Origin: Reyranella sp.
GTDB lineage: Bacteria > Pseudomonadota > Alphaproteobacteria > Reyranellales > Reyranellaceae
DNA length: 64,000 nt
Direction: 5' to 3'
NCBI RefSeq assembly: GCF_017305915.1
Contig: NZ_JAFKJN010000030.1
Span: 62,001-126,000 of the forward strand
The notes beneath the pieces were generated by a model, which worked only from the letters and a program-made list of their open reading frames with translations, was not told the DNA's origin and did no database searches. The position numbers were made by a program, and so were the translations under genes. This document shows positions 34,897 through 43,091 of this stretch, one piece after another (within the stretch, counting starts at the first letter, position 1; each line of letters begins with the position of its first letter).

Positions 34897-37748
34897 GCGA
34901 GGCTTTCCACCGCTCCTTCGCAGCGCACGCAGATCAGCGGGTGCTTGGCCGATTTACCGACTTCCTCGAGAACCTGCCAGCAGCGCGCGCATTTCTCGCC
35001 CATGGCCAGCGCCGGCACCACGCCGACGCCCGCCACGTCCGGCAGGCTGAAGGCGCCAGCCGGGGCGTCGCCCACGACCAGGCCGCCGCCCGAGGTGATG
35101 AAGATCTCCCTGAGATCGACGCCCTTCATCGCCGCCAGGTACTCCGGCGCGACATGGACATGCGGCGCCGCCTGCAGGCTCGAGCCGATGCGCTTCTCGG
35201 CGCGCTCCAGCTCCAGCGCGCCGGTGACCACTCGGCGCAGGTTGCGCACGGTCTTCCACTTTTCGCCCAGCGCCTCGTCGAGCCAGGTGTTGGGGATCGC
35301 CGGATACAGTCGCAGATGCACGCTCTCGGCCGCGCCGTCCGGCACGTCCCGGGGTCGCATCAGCCACGCCTCTTCCGCGGTGAAGCAGGTGATCGGCGCC
35401 AGCCATGCGGTGAGGAACGAGAACAGCTCGGCCATCACGGTGCGTGCGGCGCGCCGGCGCAGTGCCCTGGGCGCGTCGCAGTAGATCGCATCCTTGCGGA
35501 TGTCGAAGTAGAAGGCCGAGAGATCGACCGCGCAGAAATTGTGCAGCTCGGTCGCGATGGTGTGGAAATCGAAATCCTCGACCGCCTGGCGCATGGCCGC
35601 GTCGAGCTCGGCCAGGCGATGCAGCACCCAGCGCTCGAGCTCCGGCAGCTCGGTGAACTCGACCTTCTCCGCCGCCGAGTAACCGTCGAGGCTGCCCAGC
35701 AGGTAGCGCAGCGTGTTGCGCAGCCGACGATAGGCTTCGGCCTGGTGCTTCAGGATCTCCGGGCCGATGCGCTGGTCCTCGGTGTAGTCGGTGCCGACCA
35801 CCCACAGGCGCAGGATGTCGGCGCCGTACTGGTCGCAGACCGCTTGCGGCGCGGTGATGTTGCCCAGCGACTTGGACATCTTGCGGCCCTGCTCGTCGAG
35901 CGTGAAGCCATGCGTCAGCACGCCGTCATAGGGCGCGCGGCCGCGCGTGCCGCAGCTCTCGAGCAGCGAGGAATGGAACCAGCCGCGATGCTGGTCGGAG
36001 CCCTCGAGATAGAGGTCGGCCGGCCACTTCAGCTCGGGATTGCCCTCGAGCGTGAAGGCATGCGTGCTGCCCGAGTCGAACCAGACGTCGAGAATGTCGC
36101 GGACCTGCTCGAAGTCGCTCGCCTTGTACTTGTTGCCGAGGAAGCGCTCGGGCGGGCTCTCGAACCAGGCGTCGGCGCCCTCGGCATCGAAGACCTCGAC
36201 GACGCGCGCCATCACCTCGGGGTCGCGCAACGGCTCGCCGGTGTTCTTGTTCACGAACACCGCGATCGGCACGCCCCAGGCGCGCTGGCGCGACACGCAC
36301 CAATCGGGCCGCGTCTCGATCATCGAGCGCAGGCGGTTGTAGCCGGCGCGCGGCACGAAACGGGTCGCGTCGATCGCGTCAAGCGCCTTCTCGCGCAGGG
36401 TGCCGCCGATCTCGGCGATCGGCTTGTCCATGGCGATGAACCATTGCGGCGCGTTGCGGAAGATCACCGGCGCCTTCGACCGCCAGGAATGCGGATAGGA
36501 ATGGGTGATGCGGCCCGAGGCGAGCAGCCTGCCCGCCTTGTCGAGCGCCTCGGTCACGGCCTTGTTGGCCGGGCCCTTCTTGCCGACCGAGGTGTAGACC
36601 TGCAGGCCCGCGAACAGCGGCACGTGCGGATAATAGGAGCCGTCCTCGGCCACCGTGTCCGGCACCTCGACGCCGTTGGCGGTGCCGAGCTCGTAGTCGT
36701 CGGCGCCATGGCCCGGCGCGATATGCACGAAGCCGGTGCCGGCATCGGCGGTGACGAAGTCACCCTGCAGCAGGCGCACGTCGAAGTCGAAGCCCTGGCC
36801 GCGCAACGGATGAGCGGCGACCAGCCCTTCGAGATCTTCCGCACTCACATCGGCGACGACCTTGGGCGTGAACTTCGCGGCTTCGGCGACGGCGCCGACG
36901 AGGTCCTTGGCCAGCACCATCTTCTCGCCGACATGGGCCTTGCTGCCCTCGCCGACCGCGGCGACCTCGACCAGCGCGTAGGCGATGTCCTTGCCGAAGG
37001 CGAGCGCGCGGTTGCCCGGTATGGTCCAGGGCGTCGTGGTCCAGATCACTACCGAGGCGCCGTCGAGCTTGCCACCTTTCGACTTCAGCACCGGGAAGCG
37101 GACATGGACGGTGTCCGAGGTATGGTCGTGATACTCGATCTCGGCCTCGGCCAGCGCGGTCTTCTCGACCACCGACCAGAGCACCGCCTTGGAGCCCTTG
37201 TAGAGCCCGCCATTCATCAGGAACTTGCCGAGCTCGTTGGCGATCACCGCCTCCGACTCGTACTTCATGGTCGAGTAGTAGTTGTCCCAGTCGCCCTCGA
37301 CGCCGAGCCGCTTGAACTCCTCGCGCTGCACCTTGATCCAGTGGTCGGCGAAGGCGCGGCACTGGCGACGGAATTCAGCCACCGGCACCTGGTCCTTGTC
37401 CTGCTTCTTGGCGCGGTACTCCTCCTCGATCTTCCATTCGATCGGCAGGCCGTGGCAGTCCCAGCCCGGCACGTAATGGGAGTCCTTGCCCATCATCTGC
37501 TGGGTGCGGGAGACGAGGTCCTTGAGGATCTTGTTCAGCGCATGGCCGATATGGAGGTTGCCGTTGGCATAGGGCGGACCGTCATGCAGGACGAACTTCG
37601 GGCGGCCCTTGCTCTCCTCGCGCAGGCGCTTGAACAGGTTCATGTCCGCCCAGCGCTTCAGCAGCTCCGGCTCCTTCTTGGGCAGCCCGGCGCGCATCGG
37701 GAAGTCGGTCTTGGGCAGGAAAACGCTGGATTTATAGTCGGTTGTCAC
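34893..37748 (-). CDS. ileS: Isoleucyl-tRNA synthetase
   Basis: 951 residues from a GTG at 37748. GPPYANGNLHIGHALNKILK holds HIGH at 66-69, and KMSKSLGN is near residues 623-627. The C-terminal zinc finger has CARCWQV and LICVRCEGAV. The enzyme charges tRNA-Ile and edits Val. A promoter, a short leader reading frame and a terminator-like hairpin lie 60-160 bases upstream (37805-37907), suggesting control by attenuation. It is upstream of lspA and downstream of the ribF region. Confidence 0.97.
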   Translation of the reverse strand: MTTDYKSSVFLPKTDFPMRAGLPKKEPELLKRWADMNLFKRLREESKGRPKFVLHDGPPYANGNLHIGHALNKILKDLVSRTQQMMGKDSHYVPGWDCHGLPIEWKIEEEYRAKKQDKDQVPVAEFRRQCRAFADHWIKVQREEFKRLGVEGDWDNYYSTMKYESEAVIANELGKFLMNGGLYKGSKAVLWSVVEKTALAEAEIEYHDHTSDTVHVRFPVLKSKGGKLDGASVVIWTTTPWTIPGNRALAFGKDIAYALVEVAAVGEGSKAHVGEKMVLAKDLVGAVAEAAKFTPKVVADVSAEDLEGLVAAHPLRGQGFDFDVRLLQGDFVTADAGTGFVHIAPGHGADDYELGTANGVEVPDTVAEDGSYYPHVPLFAGLQVYTSVGKKGPANKAVTEALDKAGRLLASGRITHSYPHSWRSKAPVIFRNAPQWFIAMDKPIAEIGGTLREKALDAIDATRFVPRAGYNRLRSMIETRPDWCVSRQRAWGVPIAVFVNKNTGEPLRDPEVMARVVEVFDAEGADAWFESPPERFLGNKYKASDFEQVRDILDVWFDSGSTHAFTLEGNPELKWPADLYLEGSDQHRGWFHSSLLESCGTRGRAPYDGVLTHGFTLDEQGRKMSKSLGNITAPQAVCDQYGADILRLWVVGTDYTEDQRIGPEILKHQAEAYRRLRNTLRYLLGSLDGYSAAEKVEFTELPELERWVLHRLAELDAAMRQAVEDFDFHTIATELHNFCAVDLSAFYFDIRKDAIYCDAPRALRRRAARTVMAELFSFLTAWLAPITCFTAEEAWLMRPRDVPDGAAESVHLRLYPAIPNTWLDEALGEKWKTVRNLRRVVTGALELERAEKRIGSSLQAAPHVHVAPEYLAAMKGVDLREIFITSGGGLVVGDAPAGAFSLPDVAGVGVVPALAMGEKCARCWQVLEEVGKSAKHPLICVRCEGAVESLA

Positions 37749-37804
37749 GACGAACTCTCGGCATTCGGGACGGGAGGCGCCGAATCCGGCGCTCAGGCAG
37801 GCTC

Positions 37805-37834
37805 AAAAAACCCGGCCGCAGCTAGCGGACCGGG
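37805..37834 (-). terminator. Rho-independent terminator in the ileS leader
   Basis: On the minus strand CCCGGTCCGC pairs with GCGGCCGGG (one bulged T) around a TAGCT loop, followed by six Ts. It lies about 57 bases upstream of the ileS start and downstream of a good promoter, so it would stop transcription before ileS unless disrupted. CCGCCCG in its 5' arm can instead pair with CGGGAGCG earlier in the leader. Confidence 0.75.
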
Positions 37835-37869
37835 CGGCTAATTCGCTCCCGAGAGGGCCTTATCACCAT
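37822..37869 (-). CDS. Candidate ileS leader peptide
   Basis: An ATG at 37869 opens 15 codons reading MVIRPSREISRPVR-like (M V I R P S R E R I S R P V R). The stop TAG lies in the loop of the terminator hairpin. It contains two Ile codons, ATA and ATT, both rare in this GC-rich genome. The ATG is only about 3 bases from the expected transcription start, so it would be leaderless, as described for trpL of Sinorhizobium. That it is translated is inference. Confidence 0.4.
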   Translation of the reverse strand: MVIRPSRERISRPVR

Positions 37870-37878
37870 GGGGCCGGC

Positions 37879-37907
37879 AATCTAGGGACGGGGTCGGGAG
37901 GGGTCAA
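37879..37907 (-). promoter_or_regulatory. Sigma-70-type promoter of ileS
   Basis: On the minus strand TTGACC (37902-37907) and TAGATT (37879-37884) are 17 bases apart. Transcription would start near 37872, just before the leader ATG. Confidence 0.7.
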
Positions 37908-37956
37908 GGAGCTGCCACCGCAGTGTGGGGCCGCGTGACGGGGGACAGAAGAAAGA

Positions 37957-38023
37957 CCATTTCCGACCATTTTCATCCATTTTTCTCCATTTTCACCATT
38001 TCCCGCGGGCACAGGAAATGGTG
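37957..38023. repeat. Ten-base phased CCATTT repeats and inverted repeat upstream of ileS
   Basis: CCATTT begins at 37957, 37967, 37977 and 37987, exactly 10 bases apart, and again at 37996. On the other strand these are A-tracts in step with the helix, which predicts curved DNA. CACCATTTCC (37994-38003) is matched by GGAAATGGTG (38014-38023) as a perfect 10-base inverted repeat with a 10-base loop. It lies about 50 bases upstream of the ileS -35 box. Confidence 0.65.
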
Positions 38024-38436
38024 ACTTGGCGCGCAGCCCGCACCCATTGGCGTGTCAGGCGCTGCGCCATCTCGATGCCGAGACGATCGTATCGCGGACT
38101 TCCAAATCGAACATGAAAAGCTCCTGCACAGGCGAACATGCAGGCAAGGTAAGAGCTTTGACGCGCTGGACCTAATATGGGCAATGGAAGTGCGGAAAAG
38201 CCTTTATTTCCAAGCTTGGACTCGCGTTCCATGGCCCACAATGAGCGTGCCGGGATCGCGGCACTGCGTGCCGCTGATGAATCTGGAGCGCGATTGCTGG
38301 GTAATCGCGTCCGGGCCTGCGCAGGATTTTCTTCGTCGCAGAGAAAAAAGAGCAGCACGGAATGCCGCGCTCTCGAAGGCCGGGCATTAGCACTTTTTTT
38401 GCCAATCCTTCAGGACGGCGCTGCGCGCGCCAGGCT
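38024..38436. other. Gene-free stretch between the ileS control region and ribF
   Basis: No coding signal is convincing in these 410 bases. A hairpin GCGATT...AATCGC is present near 38290. A run of seven Ts near 38393 follows a weak GAGC/GCTC stem. A non-coding RNA or upstream promoter for the ribF-distal operon cannot be excluded. ribF ends at 38437 on the minus strand. Confidence 0.4.
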
Positions 38437-39363
38437 CTAGCCGGCTAGAAGCGTCCGCGCCGCCTCCCCGTCGGCGGCGATCTGGGCCTTCAGCGCATCG
38501 AGGCCGGAGAACCTCATCTCCGGCCGGATGAAGTCGACCAGTTGGACCCGCAGCTTCTGGCCGTAGAGGTCGCCCGAGAAGTCGAACAGGTGGACCTCGA
38601 AATTCTCCTGCAGCTTGCCGACCGTCGGCCGCTTGCCGAGGTTGGCGACGCCGTTGCGCCAGGTGCCGTCGACCAGGGCGCGCACGGCGTAGACGCCGAA
38701 GCGCGGCCGCAGGTGCTCGCCCAGCGCGACGTTGGCGGTCGGGAAGCCGATGGTGCGGCCACGCTGGTCGCCCTGCTCGACAATGCCCTCGATCTCCCAA
38801 TGGTGGCCCAGCAGCTCCGACGCCTCGCTGGCCCAGCCGGCGCGCAGGGCCTCGCGGATGCGGGTCGAGGAATAGATCTCGCCCTCGTGCATCACCGGAT
38901 CGAGCACGGTGACGCCGAAGGCGCGCTCGGCCGCCATCTCGCGCAGCCGCTCGACATTGCCGCTGCGCCGCGCGCCGAAGGTGAAGTCGTAGCCGCACAC
39001 GACATGGCGCGCGCCCATGCCCTGCAGCAGCACGTTGTCGACGAAGGCCTGGGCCGTGATCGCCGCGAACCCCGGATCGAAGCGCTGCGCCAGCACCGCC
39101 TGCACGCCGTATTCCGCCAGCAGCCGCACCTTGGCCGATGGCAGGGTCAGGCGGAACGGGCCGGTGTCCGGCACGAAGTAGCGCCGGGGATGCGGCTCGA
39201 AGGTGAGCACGACCAGCGGCACATCGAGCGTGCGCGCCACGGCTTGCGCGCGTGCGATCAGCGCCTGATGGCCCTTGTGCACGCCGTCGAAGTTGCCGAG
39301 CGCCACCACCCCGCCGGTCCATTCGGCGGGCAGCGACTGCCAGTCGTCGAAGACGGGGACCAT
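38437..39363 (-). CDS. ribF: Bifunctional riboflavin kinase / FAD synthetase
   Basis: 308 residues. The nucleotidyltransferase domain has ALGNFDGVHKGHQALI and STRIREALRAG. The kinase domain has RTIGFPTANVALG and RFGVYAVRALVDG, with FDFSGDLYGQKLRVQLVDFI at the end. It makes FMN and FAD from riboflavin. The ATG at 39363 overlaps the stop of the MaoC gene. In related genomes ribF lies directly upstream of ileS, but here 690 bases intervene. Confidence 0.95.
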   Translation of the reverse strand: MVPVFDDWQSLPAEWTGGVVALGNFDGVHKGHQALIARAQAVARTLDVPLVVLTFEPHPRRYFVPDTGPFRLTLPSAKVRLLAEYGVQAVLAQRFDPGFAAITAQAFVDNVLLQGMGARHVVCGYDFTFGARRSGNVERLREMAAERAFGVTVLDPVMHEGEIYSSTRIREALRAGWASEASELLGHHWEIEGIVEQGDQRGRTIGFPTANVALGEHLRPRFGVYAVRALVDGTWRNGVANLGKRPTVGKLQENFEVHLFDFSGDLYGQKLRVQLVDFIRPEMRFSGLDALKAQIAADGEAARTLLAG

Positions 39364-39806
39364 CAGCCGACGTCGCGCCGCGGCACGAGGATGGTGGCCT
39401 CGCCGTCGACCACGACCTTGTCGCCGTTGAGGCACTGGGTCTTGAGCGTCACCCGGCGGCGCTTGTCGTCGATCGCGGTGATGGTGGCGACCGCCGTGAT
39501 GGTCTCGCCGATCAGCACCGGCGCCATGAAGTTCAAGGTCTGCGAGATGTAGACCGAGCCCGGCCCCGGCAGCTTGGTGCCGATCACCGTCGAGATGAAG
39601 CTCGCGCTCAGCATGCCGTGGGCGATGCGCTGGCCGAAGCGCGTGCCGCGCGCGAAGCCCTCATGCAGATGGATCGGATTGGTGTCGCCCGAGACGCCGG
39701 CGAAGGCGACGATATCGGCCTCGGTGACGGTCTTGCCGAACATCGCCGACTGGCCGACCTTGAGATCCTCGAGATAAAGGCCGTTCATGGCCGCGAATTG
39801 AGACAC
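39363..39806 (-). CDS. MaoC family (R)-specific enoyl-CoA hydratase-like protein
   Basis: 147 residues from a GTG at 39806 after GGGGAGAATAC. FAGVSGDTNPIHLHEGFARG is the hydratase 2 motif with the catalytic Asp and His. FGQRIAHGMLSASFISTVIG continues the hot-dog fold. It hydrates trans-2-enoyl-CoA to (R)-3-hydroxyacyl-CoA, as PhaJ does for polyhydroxyalkanoate synthesis or as part of acyl-CoA breakdown. It may share a transcript with ribF. The APH-like kinase gene diverges from it. Confidence 0.88.
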   Translation of the reverse strand: MSQFAAMNGLYLEDLKVGQSAMFGKTVTEADIVAFAGVSGDTNPIHLHEGFARGTRFGQRIAHGMLSASFISTVIGTKLPGPGSVYISQTLNFMAPVLIGETITAVATITAIDDKRRRVTLKTQCLNGDKVVVDGEATILVPRRDVG

Positions 39807-39870
39807 GTATTCTCCCCGCTGAGGGCCGCCCTCTTACCACGCGGCAGGCCCTGTGCCACAGTCGGCATGA

Positions 39871-40914
39871 ATGACCGTTCATATGAGTGATGAGGCCGAC
39901 CTGGTCGCTGCCGGGCTCGCGCAGGCAGCCACGCGCTATTTCGCGGCTCCTGCAAAAATCGAGGACCTGCGCCGCGAATCGGGCGGTGCCTCCCGCCAGA
40001 CCTGGAGTTTCGACGCCCTTGCCGCCGGCCAGCGCCATGAGCTGATCCTGCGGCGCGATCCGCCGATCACCGGCACCCCAATCAATCGCGAAAGGGGCGA
40101 TCGCGAGCGCTCGGCCGCGCTCGACCGGGCGACCGAGTTCGCCGTGCTGCGCGCCGCTTTCCGGGCCGGGGCGCGGGCGCCGGAGGTGCTGTTCGAGCTC
40201 GCACCGGCCGACGCACTGGGTGAGGCCTTCGTGATGCGCCGGGTCGGCGGCACGGCGATCGCCCGCAAGCTCCTGCGCGATCCGCCCTATGCCGAGGCAC
40301 GCCAGAAGATCGCAGGCCAGCTCGGCGAGATCATCGCCCGCATCCATGGCGTCGACGTCGCGACCCTGCCGCGGCTCGACCGACGCGAGGCGGCCGACCA
40401 TATCGCGAGCCTGCGCGGCCTGCTCGACACGCTGAACTACGCGGCGCCGGTGTTCGAGCTGGCGCTCACCTGGCTCGACCGGCGCAAGCCGCCGCCGATC
40501 GCGCGGCCGACCCTCGTCCACGGCGACTATCGCACCGGCAACTATCTCGCCGACGAATCGGGTGTCACCGCGATCCTCGACTGGGAGGGCGCGCATCTCG
40601 GCGACCCGGTCGAGGATCTCGGCTGGGTGTGCGTGAAGAGCTGGCGCTTCGGTTCCATCGACAAGCCGGCCGGCGGCTTCGGCAGCCGCGAGGCGCTGTG
40701 GGCCGCCTACGAGCGCGCCGGCGGCGCCAAGGTCGATCCGGCGCGCGCCCATTGGTGGGAAGTGTTCGGCACGGTGCGCTGGGGCATCATCTGCCACTCC
40801 CAGGCGTGGAAGCATCTCTCGGGCTCGCTGAAGTCGATGGAGATGGCGTCGATCGGCCGCCGCGCCGTCGAGACCGAGGTCGACCTGCTGCAACTCCTGA
40901 AGGAAGCGCGCTGA
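39871..40914 (+). CDS. APH-like phosphotransferase (ACAD10/11-kinase type)
   Basis: 347 residues. PTLVHGDYRTGNYLADESG holds the catalytic Asp of the aminoglycoside-phosphotransferase/choline-kinase fold, and AILDWEGAHLGDPVEDLGW holds the Mg-binding Asp. The N-terminus, LRRESGGASRQTWSF, is the ATP loop. Such kinases next to acyl-CoA genes resemble the kinase part of ACAD10/11, which phosphorylates hydroxyacyl-CoAs. This is inference, since neighbours are MaoC and DUF6285. ATG at 39871 and 39883 are both possible. ATGAA and TTCAT form a small palindrome at the start. Confidence 0.85.
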   Translation: MTVHMSDEADLVAAGLAQAATRYFAAPAKIEDLRRESGGASRQTWSFDALAAGQRHELILRRDPPITGTPINRERGDRERSAALDRATEFAVLRAAFRAGARAPEVLFELAPADALGEAFVMRRVGGTAIARKLLRDPPYAEARQKIAGQLGEIIARIHGVDVATLPRLDRREAADHIASLRGLLDTLNYAAPVFELALTWLDRRKPPPIARPTLVHGDYRTGNYLADESGVTAILDWEGAHLGDPVEDLGWVCVKSWRFGSIDKPAGGFGSREALWAAYERAGGAKVDPARAHWWEVFGTVRWGIICHSQAWKHLSGSLKSMEMASIGRRAVETEVDLLQLLKEAR

Positions 40915-41273
40915 TGGCCCAGGATCGCCCCACCGCCTCGGAGCTGTTCAACGCCATCGCCGACTTCCTGCGCGAGGAAGCGACCCCGGCGCTCGACAAG
41001 GCCGATCCGCGGCTCGGCTTCCAGATGCGGGTGGCCGTGAACTCGCTCGCCATCCTCGAGCGCGAAGGACGGCTGGGGCCGGAGGCCGATGCGCGCGAAC
41101 ACGTGCGGCTAAAGCACCTGCTCGGTCGCGACGGCACGCTCGCCGAGCTCAACAGCGAGCTGGCACGGCAGTTGCGCGCCGGCGAGCGCGACGAGACGGA
41201 CGGCGAGCTGATGGCGCATCTCGAAGCCACGACGGCCGACAAGATCGCCATCGCCAACCCGAAGTGGCGCTGA
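40914..41273 (+). CDS. DUF6285 protein
   Basis: 119 residues, acidic and largely helical. FLREEATPALDKADPRLGFQ and RVAVNSLAILEREGRLGPEA are the conserved parts. This small family is usually encoded right after an APH-like kinase, as here, where the stop and start overlap (TGATG). It may be a regulator or a subunit of that kinase. The function is unproven. A 128-base hairpin element follows. Confidence 0.75.
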   Translation: MAQDRPTASELFNAIADFLREEATPALDKADPRLGFQMRVAVNSLAILEREGRLGPEADAREHVRLKHLLGRDGTLAELNSELARQLRAGERDETDGELMAHLEATTADKIAIANPKWR

Positions 41274-41280
41274 GCAAATC

Positions 41281-41408
41281 CCTCCCCATTCATATGGGGA
41301 GGTGCCCCTGTAATCAGGGGCGGAGGGGTCATGAGTCGCAGTTGTGATGTGGCCTATGACCCCTCCGCCCGCGTAAGACGCGGGCACCTCCCCATATGAA
41401 TGGGGAGG
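41281..41408. repeat. 128-base palindromic repeat element
   Basis: The terminal 27 bases (41281-41307 and 41382-41408) are perfect inverted repeats. Each arm begins or ends with the self-complementary CCTCCCCATTC...GGGGAGG. Inside are further pairs, GGCGGAGGGGTCAT with ATGACCCCTCCGCC, and two small hairpins, CCCCTGTAATCAGGGG and CCCGCGTAAGACGCGGG. No reading frame is carried. Elements of this design are dispersed in alphaproteobacterial genomes as non-autonomous repeats or transcript-end hairpins. Confidence 0.85.
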
Positions 41409-41482
41409 ATTGCCTAGACATTTCGGCCCCGGCCGAACTATTGGACGTGGCGGCCTCGCGCGCGCGAGCCTAGATTTTGGCC

Positions 41483-42181
41483 ATGATCACCGTCAACGCC
41501 CTGTCCGAAGTCGCCGCCCTGATGGGCGACCCGGCGCGCGCGTCCATGCTGCAGCTGCTGATGGACGGCCGCGCCCATACCGCGTCGGATCTCGCCCATG
41601 CCGCGGGCGTCACGGCGCAGACCGCGTCGGGCCATCTCGCCCGCATGGTCGAGGCCAACCTGCTCGCCGCGCGCGCGCAGGGCCGCAACCGCTTCTATCG
41701 CCTCGCCTCGGGCGAGGTCGCGCACGCCATCGAATCGCTGATGGCGCTGGCCGGCGCGCGGGCACAGCCAGCGTCGAAGACCGCCGCCTGGCGGCGCGAT
41801 CCGGACCTGCGCTTCTGCCGCACCTGCTACGACCATCTCGCCGGCCAGGTCGGCATGGCGGTCACCGATTCGCTGACCCAGCGCGGCCATCTCGAGCCCG
41901 AGGGCGCGCGCGACTGGTCGCTCACGAACTCCGGCGAGCTGTTCTGCCAGCGGCTGGGCATCGATCTCGACGGCGCGCGGCGCGTGGACTCGCGTCATTT
42001 CGCGCGCCAGTGCCTCGACTGGTCGGAGCGGCGGCCCCACATCTCGGGCGCGCTGGGGGCGGCGATCGCCGACACCTTCTTCAAGAAGGGCTGGGCCGAG
42101 CGGATGCGCCGCGGCCGCACCGTACGGCTGACCGATTCAGGCCGCCGGGCTCTTGGCAGCCACTTCGGCACTTCTGTCTGA
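41483..42181 (+). CDS. ArsR family winged-helix regulator
   Basis: 232 residues from the ATG at 41483. The N-terminal 90 residues are a winged helix: LSEVAALMGDPARASMLQLL, then TASDLAHAAGVTAQTASGHL and GRNRFYRLASGEVAHAI. The C-terminal part (RFCRTCYDHLAGQVGMAVTD) has a CxxC pair and a second winged segment typical of a group of long ArsR regulators. The ligand is unknown. Its end overlaps the thioesterase gene on the other strand by 45 bases. Confidence 0.85.
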   Translation: MITVNALSEVAALMGDPARASMLQLLMDGRAHTASDLAHAAGVTAQTASGHLARMVEANLLAARAQGRNRFYRLASGEVAHAIESLMALAGARAQPASKTAAWRRDPDLRFCRTCYDHLAGQVGMAVTDSLTQRGHLEPEGARDWSLTNSGELFCQRLGIDLDGARRVDSRHFARQCLDWSERRPHISGALGAAIADTFFKKGWAERMRRGRTVRLTDSGRRALGSHFGTSV

Positions 42182-42664
42182 ATTACTGCGGTCTAGCCGG
42201 GCGCGGCCGAACGCCTGGCCGTCGCCCGACGGGATCTTGGCGATCGCCGAGGCGCGCAGGATCTTCTCCTCGCCCACCGTCAGGTAGATGTTGGTGAAGA
42301 GCAGCGAGCGGGTCTGGCGCACCAGCTCGGGCCGGCCCTCGACCCAGTCGCCGAGCCGGGCCGGCGCCACGAAATCGCAGGTCATGCTCACCGTCGGCAG
42401 GAACTTGGCGAGGCCGACCAGCGCGCCGCCGCCCATCGTGCCGACCAGGTCGGCCACCGTCATCATCATGCCGCCATGCAGGCCGCCCGCAGGATTGCAC
42501 ATGTTCTGGTGGACGCGAAAGCCCAGCACGAACTCCTCGCGCGTGCCCTTGGTGCCGCGCTTGCAATAGAGATTGCCGACATGGCTGTTGAAGGTGACGG
42601 GGCCGCCGCGCTCGAAATCGATGCGCAAGAAACCTTCAGGCGGATTGTCGTCGCTCACACTCAA
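42137..42664 (-). CDS. PaaI family thioesterase
   Basis: 175 residues with the hot-dog fold. NPAGGLHGGMMMTVADLVGT is the HGG motif with the catalytic acid downstream, and SMTCDFVAPARLGDWVEGRP is the central strand. It hydrolyses acyl-CoA thioesters of short or aromatic acids. Its start overlaps by 4 bases the end of a second, similar thioesterase gene, so they are probably translated together. Confidence 0.85.
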   Translation of the reverse strand: MSVSDDNPPEGFLRIDFERGGPVTFNSHVGNLYCKRGTKGTREEFVLGFRVHQNMCNPAGGLHGGMMMTVADLVGTMGGGALVGLAKFLPTVSMTCDFVAPARLGDWVEGRPELVRQTRSLLFTNIYLTVGEEKILRASAIAKIPSGDGQAFGRARLDRSNSDRSAEVAAKSPAA

Positions 42665-43083
42665 CTCCGGATTCTCGGCGGGCGCTGGCGGTGCAGGAGC
42701 GCGAAGGTTCCCACACCCGTCAACACGTCGTGGCGCGGACCATAGAGACGGCCCCGCACCTGCGCCACATGCTCGTCATGGCCCAGGATCTCCGCCTCGC
42801 CCTGCAGCCAGTCGCCGACGCGGCCGGGCATCAGATAATCCATCGTCAGCCGCACCGTGACGCAGCGGCGGTGCAGGACGTGGAACACCGTCGAGCCCAG
42901 CACCGAATCGAGGAAGGCGGCGAGCATGCCGCCATGCACGATGCCGTGGCTGTTGGAATGCTGCGGGCCGGGGCGGAAACCGCGGATCAGGCGGCCATCC
43001 TCGACCTTCTCGAACCACGGCCCGTTGGCGTCAGCGAAACCGGATGTCTGGTTTATGGGTTGGAAGCCTGTGGGAACGGACAC
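42661..43083 (-). CDS. PaaI family thioesterase
   Basis: 140 residues. HGIVHGGMLAAFLDSVLG carries the HGG motif, and VRLTMDYLMPGRVGDWLQGE is the second half of the hot-dog fold. It resembles the neighbouring 175-residue thioesterase in layout but not closely in sequence, so they may form a hetero-oligomer or act on different acyl groups. It ends just upstream of the next thioesterase, and a TauE-like gene on the same strand lies before it. Confidence 0.85.
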   Translation of the reverse strand: MSVPTGFQPINQTSGFADANGPWFEKVEDGRLIRGFRPGPQHSNSHGIVHGGMLAAFLDSVLGSTVFHVLHRRCVTVRLTMDYLMPGRVGDWLQGEAEILGHDEHVAQVRGRLYGPRHDVLTGVGTFALLHRQRPPRIRS

Positions 43084-43091
43084 GCGTCATT

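Noticed and set aside
34941..37841. A 966-codon open frame antisense to ileS
   Set aside because: Complementary-strand artefact of high GC. The minus strand encodes a complete IleS with HIGH and KMSKS.
37925..38116. Small ORF over the phased CCATTT repeats (HFRPFSSIFLHFHHF)
   Set aside because: The protein merely translates the repeat. No ribosome site and no family.
41281..41408. CRISPR-like repeat
   Set aside because: A single nested inverted repeat with no spaced direct repeats. No CRISPR array is seen anywhere in the window.
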